Source of the DNA: Caldilineaceae bacterium bin5
GTDB taxonomy: Bacteria > Chloroflexota > Anaerolineae > Caldilineales > Caldilineaceae
Direction: 5' to 3'
Assembly: GCA_002238445.1 (NCBI GenBank)
Contig: MPML01000002.1
Span: 124,001-188,000, forward strand
Length of the DNA stretch: 64,000 nt
In this document: in pieces, positions 37,544 through 47,195 of the stretch
Layout of the letters: each line of letters opens with the position of its first letter
How positions within the stretch are numbered: the stretch's first letter is position 1
The notes under the pieces: model-generated
The model's database searches: none
Seen by the model: only the letters and a program-made list of their open reading frames with translations
Told to the model about the DNA's origin: nothing
Position numbers and translations under genes: made by a program

Positions 37544-39061
37544 TTACTTGCCCAAGGTGCGGGCGTACAGTTCGGCCTGATGCTGGAGGCCACCCATGCG
37601 TTCGCTAATCTCGTTGAAAGCGGCAGCGACTTCGTCCAGGGCATCCTGGGGCGGAAGTTCATTGGCCAGCGCCTTGGAGACGCCCAGTTCAAGCGCGTCG
37701 CGATATTGCACCCAGCCGCCGAAGGCCTGGTCGGTGACGGCGTTGGGATGGTCGAGGGTCTCGCGGGCGGCGTTCAGATAGTCCATCGCTACTTCTTCGC
37801 CCAACTGCAGCGGGCCAGTGGCGAATTCTTCTACGGCTTCCATCTGGCTGAAGCGGTAGGGACTGGCACCGGTGAGGTCGGTAACGAAGGCCAGCCCACT
37901 CTCGGGCTTGGTCAGGTGGGTGACGAAATCCCAGACGGCATCGTAAGCCAGGTCGTCAACCTGAGCGGAGACGGCGATTACCCAGCCGCCGAAGGCGTGG
38001 AAGGGCGCATGGCTGGGCACGTCGAAGTAGTCCCATTCGCCCGACTTGGAGTTGAAGACCTCGTGAGAGCCGGGCAGGATGTTGTAGCCCTGCAGGCCCT
38101 GGATGACGGAGGTCTCTGGAGCGGTGGCGCTGGTGACAGCGTCCCAGTTGTAGGTCTGGGCGACGCGTCCACCGTTCATGGCATTAAGGGAGTCACCATA
38201 GGTGAAGTTGGTGCCGCCGGGAGGCGCCCAATTCTGCATTTCTTCGACCCATTCGGTCAATGCACGGACAAAACCGGGATTGTTAAGGCGGGCTTCGCCG
38301 GTGTCGAGGTCGATGAAGTAGGCGTCGTCGTCGGGATGCTTGGCGAAGGCGGTGGCGCGAGAGTTGAAGCCCCACCAGAGGGTATCGCCGCGCTTGGTCA
38401 TGCAGGCGGCGCCGAAGTCGTCGTCATCGCCGTTCTCGTTCCAGTCCCAGCCGGTGAAGAATTCACAGATGTTGCGCCATTGGTCCCAGGTCACGGCGCC
38501 TGTATCAGGCGAGAGGTCGTAGCCGTAGGCGTCCTTGAAGCGGCTGTTGTTGTCTTCGTTGGCGAAGAGATCTTTGCGAAAGGAGTAGTAGTGGATATCG
38601 CCGTCGTAGGGGAGGGCGTAGATCTTGCCTTCCCAAGAGAGGGTATTGACGATACCGGGCAGGACGTCGTCAAAATCGATGGCCTCGAGGACCAGGTCCG
38701 GAATTTCCTGCAGTGCGCCGGCGCTGATGACATCAGCACGGGCGTTGCTGGGGAACTGGAAGATGTCGGCCAAATAGGTGTCAGTGGCGACGGACTGCAT
38801 AATCTTGTCGGTCAGTTCCTGCTGGCCGAAGGCGCCACGTTCCAACTCGTAGCCATTGTCCTCTACCCATGGCAGCATGAATGCTTCGACGCGGGCGCCC
38901 ATGCCGTCCAGACCGGCGTAGCGGATTACGATCTTCTCTGTGGACATGGCTTCGCCGCCGCCGGCGGGTGCGACGGGCGCGGCACAGGCGGCCAGGGCAA
39001 CGGCGCCGGCAGCGCCACCGGCCAAGCGGAGAAATTGACGTCGACTAAATCTGTTTTCCAT
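37544..39061 (-). CDS. ABC transporter sugar-binding lipoprotein
   Basis: 505 aa family-1 solute-binding protein. Twin-arginine signal SRRQFLRLAG with lipobox ALAAC, so it is probably folded before export and then lipidated. The mature domain has the family pattern GKIYALPYDGDIHYYSFRKD and aromatic-rich ligand face. It captures a sugar or oligosaccharide outside the cell for the two permeases downstream. AAGGAG about 9 nt before ATG 39061. Sugar not identifiable. Confidence 0.9.
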   Translation of the reverse strand: MENRFSRRQFLRLAGGAAGAVALAACAAPVAPAGGGEAMSTEKIVIRYAGLDGMGARVEAFMLPWVEDNGYELERGAFGQQELTDKIMQSVATDTYLADIFQFPSNARADVISAGALQEIPDLVLEAIDFDDVLPGIVNTLSWEGKIYALPYDGDIHYYSFRKDLFANEDNNSRFKDAYGYDLSPDTGAVTWDQWRNICEFFTGWDWNENGDDDDFGAACMTKRGDTLWWGFNSRATAFAKHPDDDAYFIDLDTGEARLNNPGFVRALTEWVEEMQNWAPPGGTNFTYGDSLNAMNGGRVAQTYNWDAVTSATAPETSVIQGLQGYNILPGSHEVFNSKSGEWDYFDVPSHAPFHAFGGWVIAVSAQVDDLAYDAVWDFVTHLTKPESGLAFVTDLTGASPYRFSQMEAVEEFATGPLQLGEEVAMDYLNAARETLDHPNAVTDQAFGGWVQYRDALELGVSKALANELPPQDALDEVAAAFNEISERMGGLQHQAELYARTLGK

Positions 39062-39370
39062 TCTTCTTGTCTCCTTAAAAATGCGAAATGGATATAGGGA
39101 TATGGCAAATGAGATAGTGCTCTAGTTTGGAGCGATTTACAGAGAGATGGGTACAAAAACGAAGTGCCGAGCTTAAGCAAATACCAAGAAAGTAGTCTAG
39201 CGGAAAGAAACAGGATTGTCAAAAAATAGGGAGTCTCATTTTTAGCAGGCGGCAGTTGAATCTTCCGCTTCGAACCAGTATACTGCGACACAGGGCGGAA
39301 GGGCAGCATGTAGTAAGGTAACGTAAGACAGGAATGTCCAGGATTCGCTTCCTAACAGGAGGAGAGAGGG

Positions 39371-40372
39371 ATGAAATACGTGAATTTCGGCAGCGCGGGT
39401 GTGAAGGTCTCGAGGGTGGCACTGGGGTTGGGTCTGCGGGGGCAGGGAGACGAGAAGGAGGCACGCAACCTGGTCGCGGCCGCGCTGGACCAGGGGGTGA
39501 ATCTGTTTGATTGCGCCAACGTCTATGGTCTGTCGGACGACCGGGCAAACAGAGGCACCTCGGAGGAGCTGTTAGGGAAGGCTCTGCACGGGCGACGCGA
39601 TGATGTGGTGATAACGTCGAAGGTGCGCGGGGCTATTGGCGACGGTCCTAACGACATAGGGCTATCGCGTTACCACATTCTGCGCGAGGCGGAGCGTTCG
39701 CTGCGGCGGTTGAATACAGATCGGATCGATGTCTATTTGATCCATGGTTTGGACGAAACTACACCGGTAGAAGAGACGTTTCGGGCACTGGACAGCCTGG
39801 TGCAGCAGGGAAAGGTGCGCTATGTGGGCATCTGCAATCACCAGGCGTGGCAAATTGTGCAGACGCTGCGGGTGCAGGAGCGGCTGAATGCGGCGCCGCT
39901 GATCACGGTGCAGAATCCCTATAATTTGCTCAACCGGGAACTGGAGCGGGAAATGTTTCCGATGGTGGCAGAGATGGGGCTGGGGGTGATGGTATACAGC
40001 CCGCTGGCGGTGGGTCTGCTGAGCGGTGTTTACCGGCGGGATACGATGCCGGAGGAAAATAGTTTGTGGGGCGGGCGGCGCCGGCACGCTATTCAGGATG
40101 TCTTGCGGGACAGGGCGGCGGACGTAGTTGAGGAGGTAGTTGCCGTGGCTGAGCGGTTGGGGGCGACGCCGGGCCAGGTTTCGCAGGCGTGGATACTTTC
40201 GCATCCGGAGGTGACGTGCATAATCTCCGGCGCAGATGTTCCGGCACATATAGAGGACACGGCCGGCGCGGCCGGTCTGGAATTGGCTGCGGAGGATATC
40301 AGGCGGTTGAATGTAGTGTCAGCGGGGCTGCAGACGGTCTTGGATGGATCGGTTTTTGAGCCGGACCGGTGA
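39371..40372 (+). CDS. Aldo/keto reductase
   Basis: 333 aa NAD(P)H-dependent carbonyl reductase of the TIM-barrel AKR superfamily. Tetrad: Asp in FDCANVYG with Tyr, Lys in ITSKVRG, His in YLIHGLD. GICNHQAWQI and QNPYNLLNR complete the pattern. Divergent from the sugar ABC operon across a 309-bp gap, so it may act on the transported sugar. ATG follows AGGAGGAGAGAGG. Confidence 0.9.
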   Translation: MKYVNFGSAGVKVSRVALGLGLRGQGDEKEARNLVAAALDQGVNLFDCANVYGLSDDRANRGTSEELLGKALHGRRDDVVITSKVRGAIGDGPNDIGLSRYHILREAERSLRRLNTDRIDVYLIHGLDETTPVEETFRALDSLVQQGKVRYVGICNHQAWQIVQTLRVQERLNAAPLITVQNPYNLLNRELEREMFPMVAEMGLGVMVYSPLAVGLLSGVYRRDTMPEENSLWGGRRRHAIQDVLRDRAADVVEEVVAVAERLGATPGQVSQAWILSHPEVTCIISGADVPAHIEDTAGAAGLELAAEDIRRLNVVSAGLQTVLDGSVFEPDR

Positions 40373-40436
40373 GGGATTGGGTTTCGGCGAAAAGTAACCG
40401 TTTGAGGTTTTTGTCTCAGGGAGACGCGTCGGCGTC

Positions 40437-40895
40437 TCAGGCAACGTCCTGTGGTTGGAGATGTTCAATCTCGATATTGATCCCATTCCACTTTTCGCGG
40501 AGGTATTCGGCGACGAGGCGCCGGTGACAATGGTGGGGCTTGTGCTCGCTGCATAGGAGACAGGCGTTGTCGAAAAGTTCCGGCTGGAACTCTTCTTCGA
40601 TTTTGCGGGCAAGCATGAGGGCACGAAATGAACGCTCATAAGCATCCCACGCCCCCTTCTTTTTCTTGAAGGCGTCGAGGATGTCCTGGGTAGGCGCGAG
40701 TTGGGGCAGGTGGAGGTAGTCGATCTCGCCTAGTTCGCGCAGGAAATACTGGAGATCTTTCTGCTTGGCAAAGCCGGAGAGTTGCGATCGGTTGTTGAGG
40801 CGAGTATCGATCAGGGTGCGTACCCCAGATTTCTTGAGCTGTGTAAAGAATGTCTCGGCGCTCTTCTGGGTAAAGCCGATTGTGAAGAGTTTCAT
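40437..40895 (-). CDS. DUF488 domain protein
   Basis: 152 aa. MKLFTIGFTQKSAETFF at the start, DTRLNNRSQLSGFAK and LLCSEHKPHHCHRR (two Cys and several His) match DUF488, a small family of unknown function, sometimes near stress or DNA-repair genes. Converges with the aldo/keto reductase. A GAGACGC/GCGTCTC hairpin sits at its stop. Confidence 0.88.
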   Translation of the reverse strand: MKLFTIGFTQKSAETFFTQLKKSGVRTLIDTRLNNRSQLSGFAKQKDLQYFLRELGEIDYLHLPQLAPTQDILDAFKKKKGAWDAYERSFRALMLARKIEEEFQPELFDNACLLCSEHKPHHCHRRLVAEYLREKWNGINIEIEHLQPQDVA

Positions 40896-40965
40896 GTTAC
40901 ATTTCGTCAGTTGAATCTTCGAACCTTACTCCTCTCAATGCAGTAATCCGATCCAGAAATTCGAA

Positions 40966-42591
40966 CTAGACTACTACGGCCATGCCTTCGTTGCCGGTGT
41001 CGGCGGCGCCGGAGAGCGCGCCGGTTTGGGGGTCGATGTGGAGGGCATGGACCAGGGCCAGGCCGCCGTGGCTGTAAGGGATGTGGGCGGCGGGATGGCG
41101 CTTGTTGACTTCGTCGAGGACCCAGATGGGGATGCGGCGCTGGCAGGTTATCGCGTCGAGTTGGCAGTCGAAGCGAGGGGCGTGAACGGCCCGCTCGATA
41201 TCCATGCCGAAATCGATGACGTTGAGGATCACCTGCAGGACAGAGGTGATAATGCGAGTGGCGCCGGGCGCTCCCAGGACGAGGAGAGGCTGGGCGTCGC
41301 TGTTGGAGGATTCTTTGCTGTAGACGATGGTTGGGGTCATGCCGGTGGTACGGCCTTTGCCGGGAGCGATGGAGTTGGGATGGCCGGGCAGGGGGTGGAA
41401 ATTGACCATCGAGTTGTTGTACATGAAGCCCAGGCCCGGGGTGATGACTCCCGATGATGCGCCGAGCGAATGTGTGAGTGAGACGCAGTTGCCCTGGGCG
41501 TCGATTACGGAGAGGTGCGTTGTGTGAGGCGTCTCGGGCTGGGAGGGATCGGGTTCGATAGGCTGGCCGCTGTCGATGCGCTCGCGCCAGAAGGCGGCCC
41601 GCTCGTGCGACATCATCCAGTCGAGAGGGACATCTTCGAAGTCGGTGTCGGCCATGTGCGGGTTGCGGTCGGCAAAGGCGGCTTTCATAGCGAGGCCGAC
41701 GGTGTAGATGTAATCGGCCGAATTGTGGCCCATAGCGGCGAGGTCGTACTCCTCCAGGATGTTGAGGATGGCGATCAGGGTTGGGCCGCCGTGGGGCGGT
41801 GTTGCGCTGGTGACGGTGTGGCCGCGGTAGCTGCCCTGCACTGAGGCGTCTTCGCGCATTCGGTATTGTTCGAAGTCCTGCCGGGTGACGAAGCTGCCGT
41901 TGGATGCCAGGTCGGACGTCATGCGCTCCATCAGCTGGCCGTGGTAGAAGTCTTCGCTGCCATGTTGCACGATATGGCTGAGGGAGTCGGCGTAGTCCGG
42001 GTTGCGAAGCATTTCGCCGGTGTCATAGGGTTGGCCGTCGTCGCGCAGATAGATACGGCTGGCCTCGGCGTTGCTGCGGATATAGTCGCGCAGGCTCATT
42101 CCCTCCCAGTACTGGTTGGAGCGTTTCCAGCCCACGGCGAGGGAATCGGAGACGATAAAGCCGTCGTGAGCGGTGCGTATGGCCGGTTCGGCAGCCTGGC
42201 CGAAGTCGATGGTACCCCAGCGATCGAGCAGGCTGGCGAACATCTTGACGGAACCGGGCGTACAGACGGATGTGTAACCGGCTTCGTTGACATTACCTTT
42301 AAGGAAGAAGCCCCAGCCGCCGGGGTTGGGGCGGATGAGATCGTCGACCCACATATCATCCTGCACGAGCGCGCCGGCCAGCGCGGGCGCGTCGATTCCG
42401 ATAGAGCCTGTTTCGCCGGCCAAGTGCAGATTGATGACGGCGTAACCGCCGATGCCGCACATTTGCGGGGTGACGACGGCCTGCACGAGTGCGGCGGTGA
42501 CAGCGGCATCGATGGCATTTCCGCCGGACATGAGGACCTTGGCGCCGGCTTCTACGGCGAGCGGTTGCTGGGCAGAGATTGCGGCAGGCAT
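40966..42591 (-). CDS. Gamma-glutamyltransferase family protein
   Basis: 541 aa Ntn-hydrolase precursor. The autoprocessing site is PHTTHLSVID, with Thr357 as the likely new N-terminal nucleophile, and GMTPTIVY with GAPGATRI from the C-terminal subunit. No signal peptide, so it is probably cytoplasmic or non-classical. Cleaves gamma-glutamyl or related amide bonds. The lid segment reads NNSMVNF. The true substrate could be a cephalosporin-acylase-like amide rather than glutathione. Confidence 0.88.
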   Translation of the reverse strand: MPAAISAQQPLAVEAGAKVLMSGGNAIDAAVTAALVQAVVTPQMCGIGGYAVINLHLAGETGSIGIDAPALAGALVQDDMWVDDLIRPNPGGWGFFLKGNVNEAGYTSVCTPGSVKMFASLLDRWGTIDFGQAAEPAIRTAHDGFIVSDSLAVGWKRSNQYWEGMSLRDYIRSNAEASRIYLRDDGQPYDTGEMLRNPDYADSLSHIVQHGSEDFYHGQLMERMTSDLASNGSFVTRQDFEQYRMREDASVQGSYRGHTVTSATPPHGGPTLIAILNILEEYDLAAMGHNSADYIYTVGLAMKAAFADRNPHMADTDFEDVPLDWMMSHERAAFWRERIDSGQPIEPDPSQPETPHTTHLSVIDAQGNCVSLTHSLGASSGVITPGLGFMYNNSMVNFHPLPGHPNSIAPGKGRTTGMTPTIVYSKESSNSDAQPLLVLGAPGATRIITSVLQVILNVIDFGMDIERAVHAPRFDCQLDAITCQRRIPIWVLDEVNKRHPAAHIPYSHGGLALVHALHIDPQTGALSGAADTGNEGMAVVV

Positions 42592-42680
42592 AGAATTCAG
42601 GCTCCTATTGGGATAGGTGGAGTTAGCGTGGAGTCGCTGTCAGTCAGTATAGCGCGGCCAGGGGAAGATGGCGACTGCGG

Positions 42681-43517
42681 TTATAGAGAGCAGACGATGC
42701 GAATGTTGGTAGCGGTGAGTTCACTCTGGTCTCGTTCAGAGGGGATGAGCCGAAATTCGAAGATATGTTCGCGGCTTGGCAGATAGTCTTTGACGGAATC
42801 ATCCTGCATCATCGAGAAATGAAAGAAGGCGCTTTCGTAGGGAGATTCTGGGTTCTTGCGTTTGTCTACTAACCACAGGTGCGGCGACACCTTGGTAAGG
42901 AAGCGCATGTAGCCAAAGCCCTTATCCTCGTTGTAGTAGTAACACCAGCCGCGCACAGTAGAATCAGGTTGGCCCCACTCGGCCGCGCCATTGGGTAAGG
43001 GGAGGAGATTGGGGATCAGGTAGCCGGACATGAACAGATCGACCTCTTGACGAAGATTGCCGGAAACATTATCGAAGGCGACCACTTCGACGCGGCAGCC
43101 CTTGTTCTGGAGTGCGCGGACGACTTGGACGAAGTCGCCGTCACCGGTTGCGATCAGCACTCTGTCGAGGTTTTCGGATTGGAGCAGCGCGTCCACGGCC
43201 AGGTCCAGGTCGGAATTGGCCTTGGCATAGCGGTTGCCGGCTTCGTCATCGTACCAGCGGACTTGCTTGATAATCACTTTATATCCGAGATCCCGAAGTG
43301 CGGAGTGAAAGCGGAACGCACCGACGCGGTAGTCGAAATCCCATTGGGCGCGTTCGGTGTCGTGGGTTACGTAGGCATTCAGACGCACTGGTTCACCCAT
43401 ATCCCGACAGGCAAATTCGCGCAATACATCATACTGCATGCGTGAACCGCCGTTGCGATAGATGTTGGCGGCATCAACATAGACTCCGACCTTTACCTGC
43501 GACTGGTGCCAAGCCAT
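42681..43517 (-). CDS. NYN-domain RNase fused to a cold-shock-like domain
   Basis: 278 aa. Residues 8-165 are a LabA/DUF88-type NYN (PIN-like) nuclease: acidic site residues Asp15 (VDAANIY), Asp103/Asp105 (NSDLDL) and Asp126/Asp128 (TGDGDF). Residues about 187-276 resemble a cold-shock domain: RGWCYYYNEDKGFGYMRF gives RNP1-like KGFGY, AFFHFS gives RNP2-like, and the last strand is TATNIRIV. Together they suggest an RNA-cleaving enzyme with its own RNA-binding module. ATG has AAAGGGAT upstream. No target known. Confidence 0.82.
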   Translation of the reverse strand: MAWHQSQVKVGVYVDAANIYRNGGSRMQYDVLREFACRDMGEPVRLNAYVTHDTERAQWDFDYRVGAFRFHSALRDLGYKVIIKQVRWYDDEAGNRYAKANSDLDLAVDALLQSENLDRVLIATGDGDFVQVVRALQNKGCRVEVVAFDNVSGNLRQEVDLFMSGYLIPNLLPLPNGAAEWGQPDSTVRGWCYYYNEDKGFGYMRFLTKVSPHLWLVDKRKNPESPYESAFFHFSMMQDDSVKDYLPSREHIFEFRLIPSERDQSELTATNIRIVCSL

Positions 43518-43691
43518 ATAAAATCCCTTTGAAAAATGTGACCAAACTGTGAGTGAGTAACTGTTTGAAAATTAGTATAGCTTCTGTACAACCAAATTAT
43601 ACTTCAAAGTCGCTGATCTGTACGAGTGGTATGAAAGATGGTAGGGCAGAGTAGCGGATTTGCAGCCGTTGTGAGCAGGCATATTCGGTTA

Positions 43692-43719
43692 TTGTATATT
43701 CGTCTGGTTCGGGTAAGAT
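43692..43719 (+). promoter_or_regulatory. Possible promoter of the TRAP dctQM operon
   Basis: TTGTAT, 16-nt spacer, TAAGAT, about 90 nt upstream of dctQ. Both boxes are imperfect. Confidence 0.3.
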
Positions 43720-43809
43720 AGAACGGACTTGGGCCAAGGTTAGGCAGCGGAAGATCGGAGGCGGGGTTGCGCCTTTGGAGCGAACCGCTCAGTTAGAGGA
43801 ACAGCAATA

Positions 43810-44382
43810 ATGTTAAGGGCACTTCTCAGAATATCCGGGCTCATTGACAGACTTTCGGAGTTTGTCGGTGGCTTGTCGGTGCAGCTAGTGATCATAACGG
43901 TGGCAGTTGGATTCTACAATGTGCTGGTACGCTATCTCGGGAGTTACATAGGCGTGCAGCTGTCCTCCAATCTATTTATCGAGTTGCAATGGTATCTATA
44001 TTCACTGGTATTTTTTCTGGGATTCGCCTATATCCTCAAGAACGGTATCAATGTACGGGTAGATTTCATTTATGCGAATTGGAGCAGGAAGCGGCAAGCG
44101 CTGGTGGACTTTTGGGGACACTTGCTCCTACTCGTGCCTTACTGCGTTATAGGCATTTGGGTGACCGTAAATCCGGTGATTACTTCTTGGCGACAGTGGG
44201 AACAGTCGCCAGATCCGAGTGGCCTGCCGCGTGCGCCGCTTAAGACGATGATAATCGTCGCCTTTGTACTCTTGCTGTTGCAGGCGATATCGGAGTTGAT
44301 CAAACTGTTCGCGGTTTTGCGAGGGGCGGAGGATGAGGTTGAAGAGTTGGCGGAGCACCAGGAGGCACTACGGATCGAGTAG
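43810..44382 (+). CDS. TRAP transporter small permease (DctQ family)
   Basis: 190 aa with four membrane helices; NIELQWYLYSLVFFLGFAYILK-type pattern is visible as LFIELQWYLYSLVFFLG and the conserved RVDF appears in NVRVDFIY. Couples to the large permease that follows 98 nt later. Substrate from the binding proteins nearby: probably an organic (2-oxo)acid. ATG 43810. Confidence 0.88.
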   Translation: MLRALLRISGLIDRLSEFVGGLSVQLVIITVAVGFYNVLVRYLGSYIGVQLSSNLFIELQWYLYSLVFFLGFAYILKNGINVRVDFIYANWSRKRQALVDFWGHLLLLVPYCVIGIWVTVNPVITSWRQWEQSPDPSGLPRAPLKTMIIVAFVLLLLQAISELIKLFAVLRGAEDEVEELAEHQEALRIE

Positions 44383-44480
44383 GGGCTTAGAGTGCATTTG
44401 CAAAGATGCGCGGCGGGAAATTGTACTGATGCAGTTGTAGTGGGTTCGTGATCACACGGGTTATACCAAAGGGAGTGGCT

Positions 44481-45821
44481 ATGGGGTTGGAATGGCTGGC
44501 GCTGGTGATGTTCGTACTGTTCTTTGTGCTGATCCTGTACGGATATCCGGTGGCGTTTTCTTTCGCGGGGACCGCCTTCGTCTTTATGTTGATCGGCTGG
44601 GCGTTGGGCATATTCAACATGAATTGGATCAAGCTGTTGCCCAACCGCTGGTTCGGTACGATGTCGGACTTTACGCTACTGGCAATAATATTTTTTGTCT
44701 TTATGGGGGCGATCTTTGAGAAATCGGGGCTGGCTGAGCGGCTATTGACAACGGTCGGCATATTGCTGGGATCGATGCGGGGCGGACTGGCGCTGGCGGT
44801 TGTATTGGTGGGGACATTGCTGGCGGCGGCAACAGGAGTGGTCGCGGCAACGGTAATTGTGATGGGACTGTTGTCACTGCCGATCATGGTGCGCTATGGA
44901 TATAATCATAGGTTGGCGACAGGAATCATTACGGCGTCGGGGACGATGGCGCAGCTTTTGCCGCCCAGCCTGGTCCTGGTGGTGCTGAGCGATCAGATTG
45001 GTGTGGGAGTGGGTGACCTGTTTGTAGGGGCATTGATTCCTGGGTTGATCCTTTCCGGCCTTTACGCTTTGTACGTGATCGGGATCGCGATAGTTCGTCC
45101 GCAGGACGCGCCGGCTCTGCCGCCAGAGGCGCGCACGGTGCAAGGCGCGGCGCTGATGCGCCAGACATTAGTCGCAGTGGTTCCGCCAATTCTGCTGATT
45201 TTTTCAGTGTTGGGCAGCATTTTTCAAGGTATTGCCACACCGACCGAAGCAGGGGCGGTTGGAGCTATCGGCGCCTGTTTACTCACTGCGTTCAACCGAA
45301 ATTTGAATTGGAAGTTGATCAAGGACGCAGCCCGCTCCACGGCCAATATTACCGCGCTGGTAATAATGATTTTATTCTGTTCGACCTTTTTCGGGCTGGT
45401 CTTCGACCGACTGGGCGGACAAGATTATGTGCAGGCCCTGCTGACAAGTCTGCCGGGCGGATTCTGGGGATTTGTGATTGTGGCCAACATTGCAATCTTT
45501 CTGTTGGGCATTAATCTGGAGTTTATTGAAATCAGTTTTATCGCCATGCCTCTGTTTGTGCCCGCTGCGCTGGAGCTGGGATTCACAAATGCGCAGATGG
45601 TCTGGTTCGGGGTGATGATGGCGATCAATTTGAATATGGCGTTCATCTCGCCGCCGGTAGGGTTTTCGCTGTTTTACTTGCAAAGTGTGGCGCCGCCGGA
45701 GGTGAAGACTGCGGACATTCACAAGGGCGCGTTGCCGTTTATGGTGCTGCAAGGCATAGCCCTCTTGATCGTGATCCTGGTTCCGGAGACAGTTACCTGG
45801 TTGGTGGACTCTGCATCATAG
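44481..45821 (+). CDS. TRAP transporter large permease (DctM family)
   Basis: 446 aa with about twelve helices. Family blocks [20 protein letters not shown] and the last-third [20 protein letters not shown] are present. Sodium-driven uptake partner of the DctQ-like subunit. ATG 44481 has GGGAG 5 nt upstream; the GTG at 44448 would add a polar, unlikely start. It ends at a strong terminator shared with the opposing binding-protein gene. Confidence 0.9.
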   Translation: MGLEWLALVMFVLFFVLILYGYPVAFSFAGTAFVFMLIGWALGIFNMNWIKLLPNRWFGTMSDFTLLAIIFFVFMGAIFEKSGLAERLLTTVGILLGSMRGGLALAVVLVGTLLAAATGVVAATVIVMGLLSLPIMVRYGYNHRLATGIITASGTMAQLLPPSLVLVVLSDQIGVGVGDLFVGALIPGLILSGLYALYVIGIAIVRPQDAPALPPEARTVQGAALMRQTLVAVVPPILLIFSVLGSIFQGIATPTEAGAVGAIGACLLTAFNRNLNWKLIKDAARSTANITALVIMILFCSTFFGLVFDRLGGQDYVQALLTSLPGGFWGFVIVANIAIFLLGINLEFIEISFIAMPLFVPAALELGFTNAQMVWFGVMMAINLNMAFISPPVGFSLFYLQSVAPPEVKTADIHKGALPFMVLQGIALLIVILVPETVTWLVDSAS

Positions 45822-45834
45822 ATAACGCAGACGC

Positions 45835-45872
45835 AAAAGGGGCGAGCGTGAGAAACGCTCGCCCCTTTTTTT
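45835..45872. terminator. Bidirectional rho-independent terminator
   Basis: AAAA GGGGCGAGCGT (45839-45849), loop GAGAA, ACGCTCGCCCC (45855-45865), then T7. An 11-bp perfect GC stem, with A4 on one side and T7 on the other, so it serves both dctM (+) and the convergent dctP (-). Confidence 0.92.
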
Positions 45873-45909
45873 GTGCAACTACAAGAAAACTGGCGTCACT
45901 GCGCGAACA

Positions 45910-47040
45910 TTACCGGCTTCGGCCTACGTATTGCAGGTAACCGCGCTCTGCCAAGCCGTGCCAGGCCTGAATCGCGTCGCGGAAGGCGGACCATTCTTTG
46001 AAGATCGATGCAAACTCGGGGTCCGCGGCGGCGGTCTCGACGAACAGTTCGGAAGCGGCCTCTTCGGCAGCCTTCATTACGTCATCGGGGAAGGGCAGCA
46101 GTGTGACACCGCCGGTGTCGATCAGGCGGTTAAGAGCAGCCGGGTTCCTGGCGTCGAAGCGAGCCATCAGCATCAAATTGGCCTCGTAAGCGGCGGACTT
46201 CAGCGCTTCCCGGTACTGCGGCGGCAGGTTGCTCCACTCGTCCAGATTGATCTGGATCTCTACAGAAGAGCCAGGATCCCACCAGCCTGGGTAGTAATAG
46301 AAGCTGGCGACCGTATGAAAGTTCATCTGCTCATCTTCGTAGGGTCCGACCCACTCGGCGGCGTCGATGGCGCCGTTCTGCAGAGCCTGGAAGATCTCAC
46401 CACCTGACAACAGCTGCACGGCTACACCTAACCGCTCCATAACCTGGCCAGCAAAGCCGGGAATGCGCATTTTCAACCCTGCCAGGTCGGCGACGGAGTT
46501 AATTTCTTTATTGAACCAGCCCCCCATCTGCACACCGGAGTTGCCGGCCGGGAACTGAATGATATTGAACTGGTCCGCATAGGCCTCATGCAATATATCC
46601 AGTCCTCCGCCTTCATACAACCAGGCGTTCTGTTGACGGGCCGTCAGACCGAAGGGCAACCCTGAGCCAAATGCAGTGATCGCACCCCTGTTGGCATAGT
46701 AGTGGGAGACCGTGTGGCCGATGGGGACGGTGCCTTTTTCGACGACGTTCAACACTTCCAGAGGGGGCGCCAGCTCACCGGCGGCGCGGGGCAGGATTGT
46801 GAACTTTCCGTCTGTCAGGGCTGCGACGCGATCGGCGACCAACTGCGCACTCCAGAAAATTGAATCGAGATTGGCCGGCCAACTGGTGGCCATTTGCCAC
46901 TCGATGTTCGGCAGGCTGGCGTCTTCCGCCACGGCGCGTTCGACCTGAGCCGGCGGGATGATGCCGGCCTGCTCGCAGCCAGCAATGCTGAGGGCGGCAG
47001 CGCTCGTCGCGGCCAGCCCCAGAAATTGTCTCCGCTCCAT
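45910..47040 (-). CDS. TRAP substrate-binding protein, TakP-like, copy 1
   Basis: 376 aa. RRQFLGLA Tat-like start, lipobox SIAGC. The mature protein matches TakP-type DctP proteins for 2-oxoacids: QMATSWPA, LKMRIPG with the carboxylate-binding Arg, and [23 protein letters not shown] 47040 with AAGGAG on the minus strand; the frame is open to 47106 without a signal. About 70 percent identical by eye to copy 2, converging on dctM across the terminator. Confidence 0.9.
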   Translation of the reverse strand: MERRQFLGLAATSAAALSIAGCEQAGIIPPAQVERAVAEDASLPNIEWQMATSWPANLDSIFWSAQLVADRVAALTDGKFTILPRAAGELAPPLEVLNVVEKGTVPIGHTVSHYYANRGAITAFGSGLPFGLTARQQNAWLYEGGGLDILHEAYADQFNIIQFPAGNSGVQMGGWFNKEINSVADLAGLKMRIPGFAGQVMERLGVAVQLLSGGEIFQALQNGAIDAAEWVGPYEDEQMNFHTVASFYYYPGWWDPGSSVEIQINLDEWSNLPPQYREALKSAAYEANLMLMARFDARNPAALNRLIDTGGVTLLPFPDDVMKAAEEAASELFVETAAADPEFASIFKEWSAFRDAIQAWHGLAERGYLQYVGRSR

Positions 47041-47111
47041 AGCGGTTTTCTCCTTCCCCTGCGCGTCAGCAGGAAAAGCCGTGGGATTCATAGTCGCCAG
47101 GGGCATGGTGG

Positions 47112-47147
47112 AAAAAAACGGGGGAGCATAATGCTGCGCTCCCCCGT
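47112..47147 (-). terminator. Rho-independent terminator of dctP copy 2
   Basis: Minus strand: ACGGGGGAGC, 10-nt loop, GCTCCCCCGT, then a T-run (from the A7 at 47112-47118). A 10-bp perfect stem between the two binding-protein genes, so copy 1 needs its own promoter. Confidence 0.88.
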
Positions 47148-47195
47148 TCCTTGTCTTGTCACTTCTTCAAAGAACATACGCGGTTCATGCGCAAA

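Noticed and set aside
37532-39097. 521-residue plus-strand frame
   Set aside because: It is the antisense of the ABC binding-protein gene; the minus-strand frame has a signal peptide, ribosome site and family match, and the plus frame has none.
40421-40438. GAGACGC/GCGTCTC hairpin as terminator
   Set aside because: Only 7 bp and no T-run on either strand; kept as a remark in the DUF488 entry.
41866-42786. 306-residue plus-strand frame over gamma-glutamyltransferase
   Set aside because: Shadow of the minus-strand gene, with no motif or ribosome site.
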